Shown piece after piece: positions 1-5,267 of a DNA stretch of 6,230 nucleotides. Each line of letters starts with the position of its first letter. Position 1 is the first letter of the stretch. The notes beneath the pieces are model-generated. The model searched no databases. It saw nothing but the letters and a program-made list of their open reading frames with translations, and was not told where the DNA came from. The stretch lies in the NCBI GenBank assembly GCA_021807965.1, contig JAKBCI010000106.1, positions 1 through 6,230 of the forward strand, written 5' to 3'. Made by a program: the position numbers and the translations under genes. Source of the DNA: Actinomycetes bacterium. Its GTDB lineage: Bacteria > Actinomycetota > Acidimicrobiia > Acidimicrobiales > RAAP-2.

Positions 1-478
1 CGACGGACGGCCGAGCGCGCGCATGGTGCTGCTTCGCCACCGCGACGCGACCTCGGTGGGGTGGTACACGAACTACGAAAGCCGAAAGGGCCGTGAGCTT
101 TCGGCCAATCCCCACGCGGCGATCCTCTGGTACTGCGAGCCGCTCGGGCGTCAGGTCCGCTTCGAGGGCGCGGTGTCGCCTATGAGTGACGCCGAGTCCG
201 ACGCGTACTTCGCCGCGCGCCCGAGGGGCCACCAGATCGGAGCCCACGCGAGTCGTCAGAGCGCACGACAGGTCAGTCGGGCTGACCTCGAGGCGCGCGT
301 CGCGGCCCTCGAGGCCGAGTACGCCGGGCGGGTCATTCCCCGTCCGCGCTACTGGGGCGGCTACCGGTTGACGCCGAGCGTCGTCGAGTTCTTCCAACAG
401 CGAGACGACCGGCTCCACGACCGCGTCGTCTACGAACGAGACGACGCGCGATGGCACCTCGAGCGCCGGGACCCTTGA
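1..478 (+). CDS. pdxH: Pyridoxamine/pyridoxine 5'-phosphate oxidase, 5'-truncated by window edge
   Basis: FMN enzyme that oxidises pyridoxine or pyridoxamine 5'-phosphate to pyridoxal 5'-phosphate with O2, a cytosolic step of PLP synthesis or salvage. The reading frame is open from base 2, and 158 residues are visible to the TGA at 476-478. The family is usually 200-220 residues, so about 50-60 N-terminal residues lie outside. The ATG at 23 is an internal Met in the conserved RMVLLR segment, not the start. Visible landmarks in order are RMVLLR, YTNYESRKG (FMN region), GRQV, YFAARPRG (substrate region), SRQS, and the C-terminal dimerisation part with YWGGYRL and RLHDR (410-424). The normal LERRDP-type ending shows the C-terminus is intact. 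Several residues usually contacting FMN or substrate differ from the E. coli enzyme (see findings). It converges on a PLP-dependent enzyme gene 16 bases away. Family assignment is secure; substrate preference is inferred. Confidence 0.95.
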   Translation, partial: DGRPSARMVLLRHRDATSVGWYTNYESRKGRELSANPHAAILWYCEPLGRQVRFEGAVSPMSDAESDAYFAARPRGHQIGAHASRQSARQVSRADLEARVAALEAEYAGRVIPRPRYWGGYRLTPSVVEFFQQRDDRLHDRVVYERDDARWHLERRDP

Positions 479-496
479 GCTCGGGACCCCTGAGCT
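467..496. repeat. 15-bp imperfect tandem duplication across the pdxH stop
   Basis: Bases 467-481 (cgggacccttgagct) are followed directly by 482-496 (cgggacccctgagct), with one mismatch (t475 versus c490). The unit length is a multiple of three, so the pdxH stop TGA (476-478) is repeated in frame at 491-493. The second copy runs into the stop codon of the opposing gene (TAG on the minus strand, 495-497). It looks like a local slippage duplication; any function is uncertain. Confidence 0.8.
478..496. terminator. Candidate hairpin between convergent genes
   Basis: Bases 478-485 (agctcggg) can pair with 489-496 (ccctgagct less its first base; the pairing partners are c489 to t496), giving an 8-bp stem with one G-U pair (483/491) and a 3-base loop at 486-488. 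It sits between the ends of two convergent genes, where a shared terminator would be expected. There is no U-tract on either side, and on the minus strand the wobble pair becomes a C-A mismatch. It is therefore at best a weak or non-canonical terminator. Confidence 0.3.
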
Positions 497-1586
497 ACTG
501 CGAGCGGCCGCGTCCCGCGATGGGCACGACGTCCACGACGCCGTCGTCGCGAACGAAGAAGGCTCGATCGAAGAGGTTGAAGACCGGGCACACGTGATGG
601 GGGATGCACCACAGTCGATCGCCGACGGCGAGGCCGGGCCCCGCGGGGTCGAGGGAACCAACGCCGTGCTCCTCGTTGAGAAACGTCATGGTCAGATCCG
701 GCCGACCCGCGACGCGCATCCATCCCCGGTGGCCCTGGCCGTCCGCGGCCAGGGCCTTGGTGCCGGCGTCGATGACGAATCGATCGCGAGTCGGGCGGCT
801 GACGACCGTCGCCAGCACGTGGGCGGCGCACTCACGCTCGGTAGCGACGCCGAGGTCGATCATGGTCGAGTCGTTAAAGACGTAGGTACCGGGGCGCACC
901 TCGGTGACCGCGCCACTGCGCAGTTCGGCGCTGACGCTCGGCGTGCTGCCCACGCTCACCTCGTCGAGCGCTAACCCCCGCTCGGCGCAGCGACGTTGCG
1001 TCGCCGTCAGCGCCTCGACCTCGGCGTCGACGAGGCGCGCGCGCTCGCGGGGATCGGTGACGCCGTACGCGTGGCCGGCGTGGGTCAGCAGTCCCCGCAC
1101 GCGCAGCCCCGCGAGCTCGGCGACGCGTTCGACGAGCTCGGCCGTCTCCTCGCCCGGCGCGCGGCCCATTCGACCGAGGCCGGTGTCGACCTCCACGTAG
1201 ACCTCGACGGGCTCGCCCGAGCGGCGTCCGAGCGCGGCGAGCCCCTCGGCGACGACCAGGTCATCGAGGCTGACGATCACGCGGGCGCGTTCGCGCAGCC
1301 GTCCGAGTCGCTCGAGCTTGGCTGGTCCGAGGATGGGGAACGCGACGAGAATGTCGTCCACGCCGGCGTCGGCCATCACCTCGGCTTCGCCGAGCTTCGC
1401 GCACGTGATGCCCCGAGCCCCGGCGTCCAGCTGCAGGCGAGCAATGGCCGGGATCTTGTGGGTCTTGGTGTGGGGTCGCAGTCGCACCGCAGCCTCGCGA
1501 CACTGGGTCGCCATCGCGGCGATGTTCGCCTCGAGGCGCTCGAGGTCGACGACTAGTGCCGGCGTGTCGAGGTCGCGTACGTCCAT
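495..1586 (-). CDS. PLP-dependent D-serine dehydratase / D-threonine aldolase family enzyme
   Basis: Cytosolic fold-type III (alanine racemase-like barrel) PLP enzyme that acts on a D-beta-hydroxy amino acid: deamination of D-serine to pyruvate and ammonia, or cleavage of D-threonine to glycine and acetaldehyde. The chosen start gives 363 residues, typical for the family. Landmarks: LDTPALVVD at 6-14; the PLP lysine K41 in RPHTKTHK (37-44); VEVDTGLGRMG (131-141); THAGHAY (168-174); the phosphate-binding-type GSTPS (213-217); RPGTYVFND (231-239); NEEHG (304-308); and the metal-site motif PHHVCP with H331 and C333. The H-x-C pair matches D-serine dehydratases better than the H-x-D of known D-threonine aldolases. 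The start at 1586 is preferred over an upstream ATG at 1670 because GGAGG (1591-1595, minus strand) lies 4 bases ahead and the extra 28 residues resemble no family N-terminus. It is divergent from the peptide importer and converges on pdxH. Confidence 0.9.
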   Translation of the reverse strand: MDVRDLDTPALVVDLERLEANIAAMATQCREAAVRLRPHTKTHKIPAIARLQLDAGARGITCAKLGEAEVMADAGVDDILVAFPILGPAKLERLGRLRERARVIVSLDDLVVAEGLAALGRRSGEPVEVYVEVDTGLGRMGRAPGEETAELVERVAELAGLRVRGLLTHAGHAYGVTDPRERARLVDAEVEALTATQRRCAERGLALDEVSVGSTPSVSAELRSGAVTEVRPGTYVFNDSTMIDLGVATERECAAHVLATVVSRPTRDRFVIDAGTKALAADGQGHRGWMRVAGRPDLTMTFLNEEHGVGSLDPAGPGLAVGDRLWCIPHHVCPVFNLFDRAFFVRDDGVVDVVPIAGRGRSQ

Positions 1587-1590
1587 GGGT

Positions 1591-1595
1591 CCTCC
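1591..1595 (-). promoter_or_regulatory. Ribosome binding site fixing the PLP-enzyme start
   Basis: The plus strand reads cctcc here, giving GGAGG on the minus strand, 4 bases before the ATG at 1586-1584. The ATG at 1670 has no comparable site, so this decides for the shorter protein. Confidence 0.7.
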
Positions 1596-1651
1596 AGCAC
1601 CGGTGCCGAGGCGTCCACACCGGCGCTCGTCGATCGAGGTGACGCCGCTGC

Positions 1652-1689
1652 TTGACGAGGGTAGCACCAAGAGATACTGTCATCATAAT
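1652..1689 (+). promoter_or_regulatory. Candidate promoter for the peptide-importer operon
   Basis: This is the most AT-rich part of the 144-bp divergent gap. TTGACG at 1652-1657 resembles a -35 box. Possible -10 boxes are GATACT (1673-1678, spacer 15), TACTGT (1675-1680, spacer 17), and CATAAT (1684-1689), which is the best -10 match but has no good -35 at standard spacing. A start of transcription around 1686-1697 would sit at or just before the palindrome at 1697-1712. I could not resolve a promoter for the opposite gene, though it must begin somewhere in the same gap. The assignment is by eye only. Confidence 0.4.
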
Positions 1690-1696
1690 GATCTGT

Positions 1697-1712
1697 GGTC
1701 TGGCGCCAGACC
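1697..1712. promoter_or_regulatory. Perfect 16-bp palindrome, candidate operator
   Basis: The sequence ggtctggcgccagacc is its own reverse complement over all 16 bases. It lies 19 bases upstream of the preferred ATG (1731) of the binding-protein gene and just downstream of the candidate -10 boxes, a typical repressor position. The half-sites (GGTCT ... AGACC) recall GntR/HutC-type operators, which usually carry GGTCTAGACC without the 6-base GGCGCC centre, so the regulator family is only a guess. It could also form an RNA hairpin in the 5' leader. It could control both divergent genes. Confidence 0.5.
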
Positions 1713-1719
1713 GGTGAAA

Positions 1720-1726
1720 TGGGGGA
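1720..1726 (+). promoter_or_regulatory. Probable ribosome binding site of the binding-protein gene
   Basis: The purine run tggggga lies 4 bases before the ATG at 1731-1733. The alternative in-frame starts at 1695 (GTG) and 1719 (ATG) lack a spaced Shine-Dalgarno-like run, and the GTG at 1695 would place the palindrome inside the coding region. Confidence 0.5.
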
Positions 1727-1730
1727 CGAC

Positions 1731-3392
1731 ATGGATGATCAGCACGAACCGGTGAGTACGTCAGGAATCACGCGGCGCCGTTTCCTCGCGGCCAGCGCCG
1801 CGACGGCTGGCTCGGTGGGGCTGGCGACACTCGCCGATGCCTCGGCGACCGCGGCCGCGTCGGCGACGATTCGAGTCGGCTGGACGACGCCGCCTGACGT
1901 CATGAACCCGTTCACCTTCGCCACCACCGCGTCCAACGAGATCCTGTGGCTGATCTACGACACCCTGCTCGAGTACGACATTGATCTGAACCCCGAACCC
2001 GGGCTCGCCACCCGTCAGTCGGTCAGCACGGACGGCAAGACCTTCACCTACTCGCTCCAGCCCCGGGCGCGGTGGCACGACGGACGACCGGTGACCGCCG
2101 CCGACGTGCAGTACACCTTCGAGGTGACGGCCAAGCACAACCTGGGCCAGGCCGCGTGGGCCCTGGCCGACTACGCCTCGTCCCAAGTCATCAACGACCA
2201 CACCATCGTCATCCGCTACAAGGCGCCCCAGGCCTTCGATCCGGCGATGCTCATCCCCATCGTGCCCCAGCACATCTTCGGCCCCATGTCGCCGTCCAAG
2301 ATCCTGAGCTACAACAACCCGCACCCGATCGGCAGCGGACCCTTCACGTTCACCAAGTGGGTGACGGGCCAGTACCTGCAGGTGGACCGGAATCCGCACT
2401 GGTGGGGCACGGCGCCCAAGGCGAGTTCCATCATCTGGAACCAGTACGACAACAGCGACGTCATGGTGCAGGCCCTCGTCGCCGGACAGTTGGACATCTT
2501 GACCGAGGTGCCGCCCGTACTCTTTGACAGCCTGACGGGCAAGTCCAACGTCAAGCCCGTCGAGATGGAGTCGTTCTCCTTTCACCACATTGGCTTCAAC
2601 GTCTCGCGCAATCCCAAGTCGAAGGGCAATCGGCTCCTGCTCGACCCCACGATTCGTCGCGCGCTCGCGTACTCGTTGGACCGCGAGCAACTCGTCGCGC
2701 TGGCCCTGGCCGGTCGGGGCATTCCCGGCAGTGTGCAGCTGCCGCCGTCCTTTGGCGCCTGGCAAGAGAAGATTCCGACCGATCAGCAGTTCAACAACAA
2801 TCCCGACAAGGCCCGCCGACTGCTCGACGCCGCGGGCTACAAGGTTGGCTCGGGCGGCGTGCGTGCCGATCGTCACGGCAAGCCGCTGTCCTTTCGCCTC
2901 ATCGCCATCCAGACCACCGACGAGGACGTCCTGGCCGGCCAGATCTTCGTGAAGGCCGCCGAGGCGGTGGGGATCAAGCTGACGCTGGACACGCTGGACA
3001 ACACGACGCTCGGCAATGTCGTCTACAACGCCGCCGCCCCGAACTGGGACATCTTCATCTGGGGCTGGGACTCGGCGTCGCCGGACCCCGACTATCTCCT
3101 CAGCGTCGATCTGACGAGCCAGATAGGCGGGAACAACGACGTCTTCTACTCGAATCCGACGTACGACCGGATCTACGCGCAGCAGGCGGTGCAGATGAAC
3201 GTGGCCCGTCGCCGCACGCTCGTGCACGAGCTGCAGAAGATCTTCTACGATGACGCGGCGTACTGCATCATGTGGTATCAGAGCAAGCTCCAGGCCTACC
3301 GCACCGATACCTGGCGGGGCTGGCGCCCGACGCGAGGGGGCATGGTCTACAACTTCACGCGGGACAACTACCTGACCGTGACGCCCAAGTAG
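1731..3392 (+). CDS. Peptide-type ABC transporter substrate-binding protein with Tat signal
   Basis: Extracytoplasmic receptor of the SBP_bac_5 (DppA/OppA/NikA) family that captures peptides or a similar solute and delivers it to the permease pair encoded downstream. The protein has 553 residues, usual for the family. The N-terminus carries a twin-arginine signal: TRRRFL at 14-19, a hydrophobic alanine-rich stretch to about 34, and probable cleavage in the ASATAAAS segment (37-44). There is no lipobox; the only cysteine is C512. Mature-domain landmarks: DGKTFTYSLQ (101-110), WHDGRPVTAADVQYTF (115-130), the family motif PIGSGPF (199-205), RNPHWWG (220-226), ALAYSLDRE (311-319) and PDPDYLLS (451-458). 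Start 1731 was chosen on ribosome-site spacing and because the Tat motif then begins about 14 residues in. It is the first gene of the importer operon, 31 bases ahead of the permease. The substrate is unknown: peptides are the family default, but sugars, nickel or opines are also bound by relatives. Confidence 0.93.
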   Translation: MDDQHEPVSTSGITRRRFLAASAATAGSVGLATLADASATAAASATIRVGWTTPPDVMNPFTFATTASNEILWLIYDTLLEYDIDLNPEPGLATRQSVSTDGKTFTYSLQPRARWHDGRPVTAADVQYTFEVTAKHNLGQAAWALADYASSQVINDHTIVIRYKAPQAFDPAMLIPIVPQHIFGPMSPSKILSYNNPHPIGSGPFTFTKWVTGQYLQVDRNPHWWGTAPKASSIIWNQYDNSDVMVQALVAGQLDILTEVPPVLFDSLTGKSNVKPVEMESFSFHHIGFNVSRNPKSKGNRLLLDPTIRRALAYSLDREQLVALALAGRGIPGSVQLPPSFGAWQEKIPTDQQFNNNPDKARRLLDAAGYKVGSGGVRADRHGKPLSFRLIAIQTTDEDVLAGQIFVKAAEAVGIKLTLDTLDNTTLGNVVYNAAAPNWDIFIWGWDSASPDPDYLLSVDLTSQIGGNNDVFYSNPTYDRIYAQQAVQMNVARRRTLVHELQKIFYDDAAYCIMWYQSKLQAYRTDTWRGWRPTRGGMVYNFTRDNYLTVTPK

Positions 3393-3423
3393 CCCGTGGC
3401 GGTACTCGAGCTCGGGGCGTCGC

Positions 3424-4392
3424 GTGAGGGCTGACTACTGGGTTCGCAAGGTCGCGTCGCTGGTCGCCACGCTGTACGCCACCGTCTCGTTCAACTTCCT
3501 GCTCTTCCACGTCCTGCCGGGCAGTCCGGTCCAGCTGCTCGCGCGATCGGGCCACTACGACGCCGCGGCGCGGCGCCAGCTCGTCGCGCTGTTCGGGCTG
3601 AATCACTCGCTGCTCGACCAGTACGTGATCTACCTCAACAACACGCTGCATGGCAACCTCGGCTTCTCCTACGTCTACCGCGAGCCGGTGACCACCGTTC
3701 TCGGCTCGGCGATCGGCAACACGCTGCTGCTGGTGGGGACCGCGACGCTGATCACCGTGGTCGTCGGAGTCTGGCTCGGTGTCGTGGCCGCGTCGCGGGC
3801 GAACTCGCTCACCGACGCCACCGTGTCGGTGACGAGCCTGAGCCTGTGGAGCATGCCGGACTTCTTCACCGGCATGATCCTGATCTTCGTCTGCGGCGTG
3901 TGGGTCCACGTGCTGCCCATCTCGGGGATCGAGTCGTCGGGTCTCGCGTCGGGTGGATTCGCGCACGTGCTCGACATCGCGCGCCACCTCGTCCTGCCCG
4001 CCACGACCCTCGTGCTCGTGAACGCCGCGGAGTTCTCGCTCATTACGCGCAACTCGCTCGTGGACACGTTGGTCGAGGACTACGTGCTGACTGCGCGAGC
4101 CAAGGGTGTCTCGCGTCGGGCCATCGTCTGGCGTCACGCGCTGCGCAACGCGCTGTTGCCCATCGTCACCGCGACGGCGCTGTACGTGGGTATGGTGCTC
4201 GGGGGCGCCATCCAGGTCGAGACCGTCTTCTCGTGGCCGGGGATGGGTCTGTTGATCTACAACGCCGTCGAGCAGCGCGACTACCCAGTCCTCGAGGCGA
4301 GCTTCTTGATCTTCGCCATCGCGGTGATCGTCACCAACTTCGCGAGTGACGTGCTCTACCGGCTCCTGGATCCGCGGGTGAGGCGAACGTGA
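3424..4392 (+). CDS. ABC transporter permease, DppB/OppB type
   Basis: Inner-membrane permease forming half of the peptide channel. It has 322 residues and about six membrane segments, near 10-31, 97-122, 136-160, 189-207, 243-265 and 290-312. Family marks: FHVLPGSP after the first helix (28-35), FGLNHSLLDQYVIYL (57-71) and GNLGFSY (78-83) in the first extracytoplasmic loop, the EAA coupling loop from about 218 to 246 (EDYVLTARAKG ... RNALLP), which contacts the ATPase, and SWPGMG (270-275). The GTG start at 3424 is the only in-frame start near the preceding stop. Its ribosome site is weak (GGGG at 3414-3417, 6-base spacer), so expression may be lower than that of the binding protein, as is common in such operons. 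The gene ends in a 4-base overlap with the next one. Confidence 0.95.
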   Translation: MRADYWVRKVASLVATLYATVSFNFLLFHVLPGSPVQLLARSGHYDAAARRQLVALFGLNHSLLDQYVIYLNNTLHGNLGFSYVYREPVTTVLGSAIGNTLLLVGTATLITVVVGVWLGVVAASRANSLTDATVSVTSLSLWSMPDFFTGMILIFVCGVWVHVLPISGIESSGLASGGFAHVLDIARHLVLPATTLVLVNAAEFSLITRNSLVDTLVEDYVLTARAKGVSRRAIVWRHALRNALLPIVTATALYVGMVLGGAIQVETVFSWPGMGLLIYNAVEQRDYPVLEASFLIFAIAVIVTNFASDVLYRLLDPRVRRT

Positions 4393-5267
4393 GCGTGCTC
4401 GACGACGACGTCGCCCGGCGACAGAGTGTCTGGCGCGAGCTGTGGCGCGATCGCATGGGCCGCAGCGGAGTCATCATGATGGTCGCCGTGCTGTTCGTGG
4501 TGCTGGTCGGACCGGTGATCTTTCCGTTCCAGTCCCAGTCCTTTGGCACGTCGTCGGCTTCGATCCTGCAGCCGCCGTCGGCCGCCCACTGGTTCGGCAC
4601 CACCGAGCTGGGCCAGGACGTTTTTCGCCAGTTCCTGCTCGGTGGACGGATCTCGCTCTACGTCGGCGTCTTCGCCACCGTGATCGCGATCGTGCTCGGC
4701 GCCGGACTCGGTCTGGTATCGGGCTACTACGCCGGGTGGCGCGACGCCGTGCTGATGCGGATCACTGACTTCTTCTTGGTGCTGCCCACGCTGCCCCTGA
4801 TCATCGTCTTGGCCGCGCTCTTCGGGCAGAGCATCGTCATCACGAGCCTCGTCATTGGACTGACGAGCTGGCCCCAGACCGCGCGGATCATCCGCTCGCA
4901 GGTCCTGTCGCTGCGCGAGCGAGCGCTCGTGCTGCGGGTGCGGTCCCTCGGGGCGAGCAACGCTCGCATCATGGCGCGCCACATCCTGCCGAACGTGGCG
5001 CCCCTCATCTTCGCGAACCTGGTCCTCGTGCTCTCGGGCGCGATCCTCGCTCAGGCGGCGCTGGCCTTTCTCGGGCTCGGGGACCCCGTGCAGGTCTCGT
5101 GGGGCACGATGCTCCACAACGCGTTCAACGCGGGGGCGATGAGCACGGGGGCGTGGTGGTACATACTCACCCCTGGCGCGGGGATCGTGGTCATGGTGCT
5201 CGCCTTCTCACTCATCGGCCACAGCCTCGATCGCGTGCTGAACCCGCTGCGCCGGAGCCAGCGATGA
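4389..5267 (+). CDS. ABC transporter permease, DppC/OppC type
   Basis: Second channel subunit of the importer, partner of the DppB-type permease. It has 292 residues, typical for the family. After a charged cytoplasmic N-terminus there is a membrane segment near 27-46, then the OppC N-terminal signature HWFGTTELGQDVFR (67-80), then further segments near 89-112, 128-148, 205-229 and 261-280. The EAA coupling loop runs from about 177 to 202 (RERALVLRVRSLGAS ... RHILPN). FLGLGDP at 227-233 followed by SWGTML (237-242) is typical of the family. The GTG start overlaps the previous stop by 4 bases (gtga, 4389-4392), with GAGG at 4380-4383 five bases upstream. A second GTG at 4395 is worse placed. 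Its end overlaps the ATPase start by 4 bases (atga), so translation of the three genes is probably coupled. Confidence 0.95.
   Translation: MSVLDDDVARRQSVWRELWRDRMGRSGVIMMVAVLFVVLVGPVIFPFQSQSFGTSSASILQPPSAAHWFGTTELGQDVFRQFLLGGRISLYVGVFATVIAIVLGAGLGLVSGYYAGWRDAVLMRITDFFLVLPTLPLIIVLAALFGQSIVITSLVIGLTSWPQTARIIRSQVLSLRERALVLRVRSLGASNARIMARHILPNVAPLIFANLVLVLSGAILAQAALAFLGLGDPVQVSWGTMLHNAFNAGAMSTGAWWYILTPGAGIVVMVLAFSLIGHSLDRVLNPLRRSQR

Noticed and set aside
996..1556. Plus-strand frame opposite the PLP-enzyme gene
   Set aside because: Shadow of the minus-strand gene, which has the full set of family motifs including the PLP lysine.
1695..1730. Longer binding-protein start at GTG 1695
   Set aside because: There is no ribosome site, it would put the perfect palindrome in coding sequence, and it adds residues that only move the Tat motif further from the N-terminus.
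1761..3227. Long (488-codon) open frame on the minus strand inside the binding-protein gene
   Set aside because: It is an antisense shadow of a GC-rich gene. Its translation is low-complexity R/G/V/D-rich text with no domain, while the plus-strand frame has clear SBP_bac_5 motifs.
3405..3416. Short overlapping palindromes (ctcgag, gagctc) in the gap before the permease
   Set aside because: Six- to eight-base palindromes are expected often in GC-rich DNA, and this one has no promoter-like context.
3391..3432. Possible stem (AGCCC 3391-3395 with GGGCT 3428-3432) between binding protein and permease
   Set aside because: Only five base pairs enclosing a loop of over 30 bases, with no U-tract. 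It is too weak to call an attenuator.
3355..5117. Minus-strand frames at 3355-4137 and 4356-5117 opposite the permeases
   Set aside because: Their compositions (H/R/D/E/Q-rich) are what hydrophobic membrane-protein codons give when read on the opposite strand. No independent evidence supports them.
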